Both the position numbers and the translations under genes were made by a program. Below are positions 10,734 to 20,700 of a stretch of DNA of 42,730 nt, in pieces. Origin of the DNA: Gamarada debralockiae (lineage: Eukaryota > Ascomycota > Leotiomycetes > Helotiales > Hyphodiscaceae); the NCBI GenBank assembly GCA_002803225.1, contig NXFV01001655.1:1-42730 (forward strand), in the 5' to 3' direction. How positions within the stretch are numbered: position 1 is the first letter of the stretch; each line of letters starts with the position of its first letter. The notes below the pieces were generated by a model, which ran no database searches, was not told where the DNA came from, and was given only the letters and a program-made list of their open reading frames with translations.

Positions 10734-12801
10734 GTTGGTGTTTTATTATGCGAAGACGTGAAGTTGTTGTATTGTAGAGTGTGTACGTGATTGCTTCGTA
10801 ATTGTGTGAAGCTTTGAAAGTTCGTGGTATCAAGATGGTATGGAGTTATGGAGTTGTCTTGAGAAAGAAAGAAAAATTGGGTTTGTGGGAGGAGTTGGAA
10901 GTTTTAAAGTATTTTTCAGTGGGAAGGCTTAGAAGCTCAGGGAAATCGATCGAATTAACCAGGCGGGGATGGAAGCGAGAAGGCCATTCACGAACCCTCT
11001 CGAAGGAGCCTGCCAGCACTGGAACAACGTTCATTCAAGATAAAGACGTCTTTACGTCACTAAATAATACAAATGATTCTGGAATTATCTAATTATTCAT
11101 CTCATTTGAGCGGTTCAACAGCTGTTCTCCGTCAAACTGGTGTGACTCGAGAGCTCTTTCCACCGCCAACCAAATGACGTTGTCCCGCCAGCTATCGCCT
11201 TATCGAATGATTTTTTCACCCCTCCCATGCCCCACCATCTGCCCGTCAGCAATTTCAAACATCTTCCCAGCGTCATGTTATTTGTGTCTCTACTCAATGA
11301 TACAGAGGGTCAATTTCTATGACATTATGAAGAATCTATTGCTCTCTATGTTTGTTTTGCAGGATTATTGTGTGGATGGCTGAGCTGTACTGTATGAGAG
11401 CACAAAAGACGAGTTTGCCACCAAGGCTGCCTAAGAAAAAGAAATTAAGAGAAGGCTGTGGGTCATGTGATCAGTCGTCCACGTGAGAGTTGGGTTTCTT
11501 TCAGTGATTCAAAGCTCTAACATCTGGGATTGATTCTTGGGGGGCTGGAATATGATGACCTTGATTTTTCACATGAATTCCGTTCATTCAGTCACTCAGA
11601 TGTTTTGAGCTTCCGGCTTGGAATCACTTGTATGACAGCGAGTAACAGCTGCATGGAGGGCAACCACAGGAAAGGACTTCTGAGTGATGATCCAGGGTCC
11701 TACGTAGGTGATTCAGGCTGGATGTTGAATGTATATTAGAAATGGAGAGTCACAGATTCAGGAAATGTCAGGAAACTCTCAATCCAAGGGTCTCGCATTT
11801 GCCTCTCTCTTGTGAAGTTGGGCTCTTAGTAAAGGAATTACTGGTCCAAATGGAGGAACAGGTACTTAGTCCTGCGGAAGAAACCGCTGGGCCAAAACGG
11901 AGATGAGGACAAATTTAAACTGGCATCTTTGGCTGTTTGTTGGAATCGCCGTAACTATGTGGAGGTTGAGAAGATTGTCATTGCACATGAGAGGAACGAT
12001 TCGAGATCATGGCTTATAATAAGAACCATGGTCTCAGTGCGTTGAAATATTTTTGGGTTACAAAGAGAAGATTGCCGCCATTATGTGCTGGACTGAAGGG
12101 TAAGAGCAGTTCCAAATGTTGCAGACTGACCGGGAGAAAATGTCTTCCGCCACTGGCAGTTCCGCAAAGCGGTCTCCCAAGATCAGTTGAACACCCTGTA
12201 AATGATCATGAGAAGCAAAACCAGGAAATGGCGGGACCGGCTTCTGGACATCTCAGGGCAAACGCTACAAGAAAAGGTTTGAACGAGATATCAGACGTGG
12301 TGGATACTTTGGATACTTAATACTTAACGATCTCGAGCCTCGATTGCGAGGATCGTCAGATCACAATGGAATCCATTGAGTGGCAAGACGGAAAGTTTGA
12401 ATGAATGAAAGTCTAGTTCTGTCAAGCAGGATGGCCATTGCACTAGAGAATGGAGAAGCACAAATGCCAGCCAGGGGGTCAGGTCGTGGATTTGTACCTT
12501 CCGGCCCGGCTTTCGAAAAAGAGTCTACTGAGCTTCCCAATCATTCAAACAGCAAGAATGAACTGCTACATTTCAATATATCTGCCCAAAGAGTCCAAAA
12601 TCGCTCGCTGCGAAATTGTATATGTTTTCAAAAATTTCACGAGACAATGGATTATGCAGCTACGCCTGGTTTGGACTAGCATCTCGCTTAAGCCCACACA
12701 GCGAGATTCCTAAACTTCGAACTCAAAGGGTCATCACAAACCTTTCTCAGCCACCTCGACAACCCGACAACCTCCCCTCGAACAAACAAACTACCGCAAT
12801 T
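10734..12801. other. Large intergenic region between HSP70 and eS19, divergent promoters
   Basis: About 2.07 kb between divergently transcribed highly expressed genes. The left part carries the HSP70 promoter with a heat-shock element. The last ~100 bases (cttctcagccacctcgacaa...) are the pyrimidine/CA-rich leader of the ribosomal protein gene. The middle (11.1-12.6 kb) has only short frames of up to 103 codons, without recognisable domains or introns. A noncoding transcript cannot be excluded. Confidence 0.5.
10986..11005. promoter_or_regulatory. Heat-shock element upstream of HSP70
   Basis: Four alternating 5-bp HSF modules in register: aTTCa cGAAc cCTCt cGAAg, three perfect and one with a single mismatch (CTC for TTC). 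Further GAA units lie just upstream at 10972-10974 and 10979-10981. The site is about 255-270 bp upstream of the HSP70 ATG on the minus strand. It matches the trimeric HSF1 consensus nTTCnnGAAnnTTCn. Confidence 0.65.
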
Positions 12802-13529
12802 ATGGCCGGTGGAGTTTCAGTTCGTGACGTTGATGTGAGTATTTATACACCTGGAAGCTGAGAGGCGAGGGAGCAAGCTACGACGCAAAACCACAAATCG
12901 AAACCCACTTCCCTCGATCTCTTTGACACGAATGAGCAGGCGCGAGGGGGTCGAATAGACCTCTGCTGACGGAATAATGCTGATTCGACGGGTGTATTCA
13001 GGCGCAAAAATTCATCGAGGCATACTCTGCTTTCTTGAAGAGACAGGGAAAGCTTCCAATTCCTGGTACGGTTGCGCTGAATCCTCTCACTTACTCTCAT
13101 GTGCTAATCCAATGCTTCGCAGGTTGGGTTGATACCGTCAAGACCGGCCCAGCGAAGGAACTCCCTCCCCAATCCATCGACTGGTTCTACGTTCGTGCTG
13201 CTGCTATCGCCCGCCACGTCTACCTCCGCAAAACTGTCGGTGTCGGTCGTCTTCGCAAAGTTCACGGCTCCACACGCAATCGTGGTTCCCGCCCATCCCA
13301 CCATGTCGATGCCAGCGGAAGCGTAGACCGTAAGGTTATGCAAGCTCTTGAGAAGATTGGTGTTTTGGAGCAGGATGAGGAGAAGGGTGGCCGTCGCATT
13401 ACGCAAAGCGGACAACGTGATCTGGATCGTAAGTCAACGTGGATCAATCAGCAACAGTCTGATGCTAACAGTCTTGCAGGTATTGCCGCTACAACTGTAG
13501 AGGCCGACGATGAGGAAGAAGAAGACTGA
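12802..13529 (+). CDS. rps19: 40S ribosomal protein eS19
   Basis: Four exons: 12802-12834, 13002-13065, 13123-13428 and 13480-13529, together 453 nt or 150 aa, the normal family length. Introns: 12835-13001 (GTGAGT...TTCAG, 167 nt), 13066-13122 (GTACGG...CGCAG, 57 nt) and 13429-13479 (GTAAGT...TGCAG, 51 nt); all keep frame. The protein starts MAGGVSVRDVDAQKFIEAY. It contains WVDTVKTGPAKELPP, DWFYVRAAAIARHVY, GSTRNRGSRPSHH and GRRITQSGQRDLDRIA, and ends in an acidic EADDEEEED tail. It is a small-subunit component needed for 18S rRNA 3' maturation. The first intron directly after an 11-codon first exon is common in fungal ribosomal protein genes. A GA-rich stretch follows the stop (13530-13560). 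Confidence 0.96.
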
Positions 13530-14784
13530 GAAAGAAAGAAAAGAAAAGAAAAGAAGAAAATCGTGGATTCCATAAACGGGGCGGTTTGTACTTGGAGTCT
13601 GCATGGATTTCTGCATTGGGGCATTGGGGCTATGGTGTGTACACTGAATCAAGGTACTTGAAAGCTGTTTGCTTTCTCTGAAAATACCGATTTCTGAATC
13701 TTCTCTGGATGCTTTCCATCAATGTGTCCCTTGGTGCAAGCCTCGCTCAAGCATCCCAACTTTGCAATGCCTCGTGACAACTTCTGCTCAAAATCTTCAT
13801 TGGCAAACAACGCCCCGGTCCCAGCGGATATAATATTGAGCCATTCTAGTTCTGGCACTGCCATGCTAGAGGTCCTAATCCTAGGAAGGAGTTCCACATC
13901 CCCAGGAATTACGTCCCATGGACTATCACATCTTTTCGATCCTCAATCCTTTGAACAAAACAGCATGTAGTTTATTTCCTATTTCATTAAATAGCTCAAG
14001 ACAGTCATATATACATTCTCGAGATTGTATCATTTCATCATGATCTCCCACCTGTGAGTCAAGAAGGGCAGAAAAGGGTCCAAAGACGCATTAAAGTCTT
14101 GAAGTGGGAACCTGCACGGAACAATCATGCTCGCTCTCGTTGACTCGAAGTCCTGCTCTCCTTTTACTTATTCTTCGCGGGATCGGGACCCTGCATATGT
14201 GATCAGTCTCATTCATACAACCATAACTCGCAACTTCGAAACCCTCTTTACTCAAACTCATGAACCTTCCGACCTAGTTTCAAGACTCGATATCCTTCCT
14301 GGATCAGCTCTTGGTTGCTCTAAACACGCCCCCTAATACTTCTTCGACCACTTCTTCAATCGAGCGGGATCTCGAGATCTTCGCCTCCGATCAACACATC
14401 AATCCTCAGTGTGAACGAAGAGAATCCTTCTAATTGCCTCACCTTCTGAGAAGAACAATATCTCATCTACGAACGAAAATTTCACTTTGAGCAATCTCCC
14501 TAGTTGCTTGATCTTCGAAAGCCGTCTCGACGTTCACTTCCCTCTTCTTCGTTCTTCTTCACAACACAACCTCGATTTGAGTACTTCTTCGAAGTCTCAT
14601 CTCCCGCCTGCTCTTCATAACGAACCTTCATCTGTTGCTCTTTGCAACGTATCTTCCTTCTTGCATCAATCATCTACTGCATCAACACCATCGTCTCAAT
14701 CTGGCAAACTCTCCCAAGTCTCGCCAGTCTTCAGCTCACTTTCATCAACACATCACACAGCAACTTCACCTGCACTCGATCAAA
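13530..14784. other. Intergenic plus probable long 5' leader of the next gene
   Basis: 13530-14100 shows no supported gene; a minus-strand frame of 82 codons at 13649-13897 has no recognisable domain. From about 14340 the plus strand becomes strongly CT-rich (cttcttcgttcttcttcac and similar), typical of a fungal 5' UTR and core promoter reading toward the ATGs at 14785 and 14857. Confidence 0.4.
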
Positions 14785-14856
14785 ATGAGCCCTGTATTCA
14801 ATAAAAAGAATATAAAGAATATGGCTAAAGCCTGTGGTTAGGATCTCCTCAGTCTG

Positions 14857-16482
14857 ATGAACCTTCCTGGCAGACCTACTAATACTCAACGCTCAGCAGC
14901 GAAGAATGCCCATCAAAACACCACCCAAAAGAAGTCGACTAAGTCAAAGCCGCAGAAGCCCAAGACCACCCCTAGGCTAGCTACTGTGGAAGAAGCTGGA
15001 AACTCGGATTCCGAAGAAGATGAAGAGTTCACCACCGCACTGCGCCCCAAGCCAAAGCCAAAGCCATCCAAGAAGTTCAACCCGAATCCAGAGAAGGTTT
15101 TGGAAGCGTTCCAAGAAACCGCCACTGCACTCGAAGTTCTCGCTGCTTACCTCTCTAGCATTGGAGGAGCCGAGGATGTGGCAGACTGGATGGAAGACAA
15201 TGATCGCCTCGACAAGAATCATGCTGAGAAGCTGCAGCAGAAGATCAGCATCATTTCGACGCTTCTGAAACCCAAGACAGAACCAGCCAACACATCTCCG
15301 TCTGACCTGACTCCCACCATGCTTGAAGCCATGGATCAATACTTCGTTCATCGGGCTGGGCCTAAGTCGGTGGGCTTACTTGGCACTATCGAGATGTTTA
15401 AATGCAACGCGTACTACTCCACTAAGAAGGTGATTGGATTTGTCCGTTTGAGGGGAAACCCGTATCCCGAGATGTGCGCGTTTCCAGGATGGGAAGTGTG
15501 TGCAGATCCACACCCCAGGCTCTTGGACTCAAAAGTCTGGACAGATACAGTTCTTACGTTTGCGAAAACACACGGGTACAAATTTCAAAGGGGTAATTTT
15601 GATGACCGCCACAACATGCCAAGGGGAACGACTTACGCTTCGCATGTGGAGCCAAAGCTCATGCTATACATCGCTTGTCGGGAGCTTGAGAAGCTCACTG
15701 GGGAGGAACTGCACCTCGGCCAGTTGTACAGGCTTCGGGGCTTGCCTTCGACAATGGAGGCCGAAGTCATCATTAGTGAGGCACCTTGTAGAGATTGCAA
15801 GAGATTTCAAGCCATGCTTGAGTTATTGACGGGTCTCAAGTTTACAACCAAAGTCTGCTCTAATCTTGCGAAGCTTAAGCCGAAGAGGGATCAATACGGA
15901 AACCGATGTTACGATTTGACTGTTTCGAATGCTTCTGACACTTCTGACAGTCCCGACTCGGAATCAGAGGAGGAAATAACACAACCCCAGGAGCTAGTGA
16001 GACGAAATCCAAATATTGAAATACGAATACCAGCAGCACCGGCTCTACAAGTCGTCAAGACGGTCACCACATCCTCCACGAAGAAGGAGCGAACGGTGGT
16101 CCAGACAAACATCAGACCAGAAGCTCGAAAGCGGCAACGACCGCAATCCAGGGCTGAAAGTGTTGAGCCAACACAGCATCGGAAGCGCAACTTCGATGAA
16201 TTACACAGAGGACCACCATCCAGAGGCACAAGGTCACAGATCATTGTCGCTAAGATGCCACCACTTCCCGGACGAAGAGAACGAAATCCCCACAAAATTG
16301 TCGTCACCCCGCAGAAGACAAGAACCACAGGCGGTCTGTTAACTCCCGACGTGTCTCCTAGGGGTGGAAACCATTATCAGATTCTTGATGATGAATCGCA
16401 AGTATTCGGTAATCATTCGAGGACAGAGTTGGGAAGGAGAATTAAGTGGACACTTGAGAAGCAGGGTGGTTTGGCGACGTGA
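14857..16482 (+). CDS. Deaminase-fold-like protein with disordered basic flanks
   Basis: 541 aa from the ATG at 14857. Residues 1-75 are Lys/Pro/Ser-rich with an acidic patch (NSDSEEDEEF). The central part, about 80-350, is folded-looking. It contains SHVEPKLMLYIACRELE (H263, E265) and, 44 residues on, SEAPCRDCKRF (C311, C314). H-x-E followed by P-C-x-x-C is the zinc/catalytic signature of the cytidine-deaminase fold, so a nucleoside or nucleic-acid deaminase-like domain is likely; the exact family is not established. The C-terminal ~180 residues are Ser/Arg-rich and probably disordered, suggesting a nuclear or nucleic-acid-binding protein. The start is uncertain. An ATG at 14785 in better context opens an in-frame 18-codon uORF; alternatively it is the true start, joined by a 60-nt intron 14837-14896 with a weak GTTAGG donor and ...CTCAG acceptor. 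Confidence 0.6.
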   Translation: MNLPGRPTNTQRSAAKNAHQNTTQKKSTKSKPQKPKTTPRLATVEEAGNSDSEEDEEFTTALRPKPKPKPSKKFNPNPEKVLEAFQETATALEVLAAYLSSIGGAEDVADWMEDNDRLDKNHAEKLQQKISIISTLLKPKTEPANTSPSDLTPTMLEAMDQYFVHRAGPKSVGLLGTIEMFKCNAYYSTKKVIGFVRLRGNPYPEMCAFPGWEVCADPHPRLLDSKVWTDTVLTFAKTHGYKFQRGNFDDRHNMPRGTTYASHVEPKLMLYIACRELEKLTGEELHLGQLYRLRGLPSTMEAEVIISEAPCRDCKRFQAMLELLTGLKFTTKVCSNLAKLKPKRDQYGNRCYDLTVSNASDTSDSPDSESEEEITQPQELVRRNPNIEIRIPAAPALQVVKTVTTSSTKKERTVVQTNIRPEARKRQRPQSRAESVEPTQHRKRNFDELHRGPPSRGTRSQIIVAKMPPLPGRRERNPHKIVVTPQKTRTTGGLLTPDVSPRGGNHYQILDDESQVFGNHSRTELGRRIKWTLEKQGGLAT

Positions 16483-17222
16483 ATTTCCCGTGTGGATGAC
16501 TTCTTTGAGATGCCGTCACTTGTTAGTTTTCGGACTAGATGTTTGACGGTTTGGAGGAAGTTGGGGGAGCTGTGATGGTGGGAAAGGTGCAAGTGTTCAG
16601 GTATCAGATGCGCTCTATCGAGTTGTTAGGATTGTGGATCGCCTTGAGTCTTTCATTTTCTCGGTGTCGCTCCCCTAACTTCAATGTCTTTCGGTTTCTT
16701 TCCACTTTTGTTCTTCGTCAAAAAGGATCGGAATTGAAAAGGGCGTTTAAGGATGTATTGAGTACGGGAAAGACGTTCCTCAAACACATCCATGCGAGTC
16801 AGCGATCAGTTTCACAACAAGACAATATTGTATTCAAGCTCAATAAAAGCGATGTTTTCCAAATCTACGAATAGTGATGTTTAAAGCCTAAGGACTTTCA
16901 CCCTTGCTATTGCCATCCTAACTATTTATACTTTATGGTAAAGCGGTTGAGCCCTTTCCGCACATATCCCCCGCTCCTCCAATTATCTCCCTACCTACAG
17001 TTGGAACTTTCTTCAGAGAAGCGGTAATCCATTCAGTTGGCCCATTATCCCTGGACGAGTATTTCGGCAAGGGAAAGCTCGCTTCATGTGCTCGACTTTA
17101 TCGTTAAGAAAGTCGCGGTTCTGTAAGAACTCAAATAGGACGTGGAGAAAGACTTTCATCGCAGCTCGGTATCAGTGGATGAGAGGACAATATCATTTAA
17201 AAAAAAATAAAAAAAAATTGGG
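16483..17222. other. Intergenic, 3' of deaminase-like gene
   Basis: A short frame at 16539-16874 has no family features and is probably UTR. An A-rich tract lies at 17198-17218. Nothing else supported. Confidence 0.4.
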
Positions 17223-17523
17223 GCTGGGATGAGTACAATACCTGGTTGGCGGTGCAAGTATTCCACTCCTTACTTGGGGAAAGCCTTGTCAACGGAAACG
17301 AGGCAGTTTTGTATGGGAAGATGATGAAGGGTGACGAGCGATATCTCTTGGGTGAAGAGATTGCTAAGAGAATGCTGGAAATCGGGAGCAAAGCCGGGAT
17401 GAGGCGAGAATTCATGCAAACAGGAAGACGATGGATGAGAGCTTGGACGAGTTGAGAAGCTATGCAAAGGAAGCAGTTGCACGTCTGGTGGTAACCCACA
17501 GCACGCTGGATGTGGTAGCGTGA
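17223..17523 (+). pseudogene. Gene fragment with one frameshift, family unknown
   Basis: One frame reads GWDEYNTWLAVQVFHSLLGE...KGDERYLLGEEIAKRMLEIG and ends at RAWTS. A second, overlapping frame from 17431 continues MDESLDELRSYAKEAVARLV...LDVVA to a stop at 17521. Both parts have helix-like, protein-like composition, and joining them needs one frame change near 17430-17455. No start codon context or domain was recognised. It could be an unannotated 3' exon or a remnant. Confidence 0.3.
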
Positions 17524-17760
17524 GTCTGGATTATTTTACAAAAAAAACACTCGAAATCTCGAATCACCTAACCAAATTCATGTCCCAGCTTGGAAATAAA
17601 CCAGAAGAATCTCAAGCAATGCGTCAATTCCGAGCCAGCAATCCTGGATTGTAGGTCACTGATTGACGACAAGCTTCTCCCCTTTGTGCTCTTCGAGACC
17701 ACTTCTTAGTGCTAGAGGCATACGTTCCTTAGACTCGTCCTGTACTATCAAGAGAGATCC

Positions 17761-20700
17761 TCAACGCGTCTCCTCTCCTAGGGCATTCTTTTTCTGCTTG
17801 TCAATCACGCGTCCCAAGTTATGCATGCTCCTCAGCGTCGAAGGGTGCTCCTTTCCCAATACCTTCTCTTTCAAGGCTAATGTCTCCCGGTGCATCTTCT
17901 CGGCCTCTGTGTACTTCCCCTGCTTACTAAGTGCCTGACCGAGGTTGTTCATTGTAGTCAGCGTCTCAGGGTCCTCTTTTCCTGATACCTTCTCTCTTAG
18001 GGCCAATGTCTCTCGGTACTTTTTCTCGGCCTCTGCGTACTGTCCCTGGTTGCTTAGTGCCGCACCAAGGTTATTCATGCTTTCTAGCGTTGCAGGATGC
18101 TCCTTTCCTAATATCTTCTCTCTTAGGGCCAACGTCTCCTGGCGTATCTTCTCGGCCTCTGCGTACTTCCCCTGGTTGTGTAGTACCAGACCGAGGTTGT
18201 TCATGACGATCAGTGTATCAGGGTCCTCCTTTCCTGACACCTTCACACTCAGGGTCAACGTCTCCCGGCACATCTCCTCGGCCTCTGCGTACTTCCCCTG
18301 GTTACTCAGTACTAGACTGAGGTTGCTCATTTCAGTCAGCGTATGAGGGTGCTCCTTTCCCAATACCTTCTTTTTCAAGGCTAATGTCTCCCAGTTCAAC
18401 TTCTCGGCCTCTGTGTACTTCCCCTGCTTACTAAGTGCCTGCCTGAGGTTGCTCATTTCAGTCAGCGTATTAGGGTGCTCCTTTCCTAATACCTTCTCAC
18501 TCAGGGCCAATGTCTCCCGAAGTATCTCCTCGGCCTCTGTGTACTTTCCCTGGCTATTGAGTGCCTGACCGAGGTTGTTCATTACAGCCAGCGTATCAGG
18601 GTGCTCCTTTCCTGATACCTTCACACTCAGGGCCAATGTCTCCCGGTGCATCTCCTCGGCCTCTGTGTACCTCCCTTGGCTATGGAGTGCTAGACCAAGG
18701 CTGCCCATCACAACCAGCGTATCAGGGTGCTCCTTTCCTGACGCCTTCACTCTCAGGTCCAACGTCTCCCGGTGTATCTCCTCGGCCTCTGTGTACTTCC
18801 CCTGGCTATTGAGTGCCTGACCGAGGTTGTTCATTATAGTCAGTGTCTCAGGGTGCTCCTTTCCTAATACCTTCTCTCTTAGGGCCAATGTCTCCCGGTA
18901 TCTCTCCTCAGCCTCTGTGTACCTCCCCTGGCCATAGAGTGCTGCACCGAGGCTGCCTATGCTCACTTGCGTACCAGGGTGCTCCTTTCCTGACACCTTC
19001 ACTCTCAGGGCCAACGTCTCCCGGTGCATCTTCTCGGCCTCTGTGTACTTTCCCCGGCCGCTAAGTGCCTGGCCGAGGCCAGTCATTACAGTTAGTGTAT
19101 CAGGGTGCTCCTTTCCTGACACCTTCTCTCTCAGGGCCAATGTCTTCCGGTACATCTCCTCGGCCTCTGTGTACCTCCTCTGTTCATGGAGTGCTAGACC
19201 GAGGTCATACATTGCAATCAGTGTATCAGGGTGCTCCTTTCCTGATACCTTCATCTTTAGCTCTAATGCGCGTCCAAGTGTTTCCGCTGCAGTTCTATAC
19301 TGCCCAATTCTAAACTGACATCTGCTTATCCTATCAAGCAAACGGAATCTTTCTCCCTCTAGTAGATCAAGTGAATCGGCCACTTGAAGTCCATGGGGGA
19401 TATACGCTGTCCATTTCTCTCTGTGCTGGGGAACGCTATACGGCATAACATTGACTAATCTCCTGAAAGCTATCTCTATCCAGGTTGACATCATTTGCTC
19501 ATGTCTCATCCAGTTCTGGGTTGCTAAATGAACCAGTCGATGCATGTCGTAGAATCTCCCTCCTCCCTGTTCTTTGAGAAATCCAAATCCCTTCAGAGTA
19601 CTGAGGGCGTTGCTTCTTTGTAGCGAAGTCAATTCTGGCAGTAGGTCCCAAGGGATATCCTTCTCTTTGATACAGGCGATAAATCTCATATAGTCTGCCG
19701 CGAGTCTGTCCTGGCGTTGAATTTGCTGAAATGAGATAATCCATGTAATCGCCACCGCATTGTGCATCTCTCGGTATCTCCATTTATCCTCGAAATTCAT
19801 TTGTAGTAGCGTGATCTCATTCTTGCTACTCTCTCTATAGAGGTCAAGGTACTGTGAAATCGTTGTGATTTTTGAATTCAGATATGCAGCGGCTTGCATA
19901 ATTGCAAGTGGCAAATTGCAAAGCAAGGTCAATAGCATATCTGTGCCGCTCTGGTCTTCGAGTAGTTGTTTGTTCTGAAGACTCTTCCATAGAAGTTCCT
20001 TCGATTCCGAGGGACTCATCTCCTTAACCTCAACTACATCTGATCCAGCATATCGGGTAGCGGCATCATGATCCCTAGTCGTGAAGAGGATTCCTCCAAG
20101 AGTGCTGAATGGAAGATACTCAGATAGTGGCGATGAGGCACTATTATCCATCTTGTCGTAGAACAATTTGGAATCATCTGCATTGTCGATAATCAGAAGC
20201 CATTTCCCTGCACTTTTCTTCGAGAGCCACTCCTTCAGGAGCTTTTTGACATCGGCGTTGTCGTCGTTGAGTCCAGGAATCTGGAGCTCTTTTCCAATCT
20301 TTCGATATGAATTCTCAAACGTCGTTGCATCGCTTGCCTGGACCCAGAAGACAGAATGCTCAGGAGAACGCTCTTGAATTTTTTTGATAGCGAACTCCAG
20401 GGCAACCTGTGTCTTCCCAATACCACCGAGGCCATCTAATGCTGCATATTGGCAGTCTTCGTCACTGCCCTCTCCACAGAAGATGTCGCCTAGTCTGTTA
20501 AGCTCAGCTTGACGACCAACAAAACGCTTATTACGGCCGAATGGGAGAACCTTAATCGCTTTGGAAGGCTCTAGTTGTTGGTTAGCGATGTTTACTATAT
20601 GGCCACAATTTGGTATTATTTTGTAGAGGATCTTTTTTTGCCGATGTCTAGAATAAAAGCTTCGTGACCAAAAAAAATACATTTCTCGAAGAGGACGGAT

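Noticed and set aside
12835..13001. eS19 intron 1 as another introner-like copy
   Set aside because: Its length is similar (167 nt), but the AATTC.CGAGTT and CTCGGCTCT blocks are missing.
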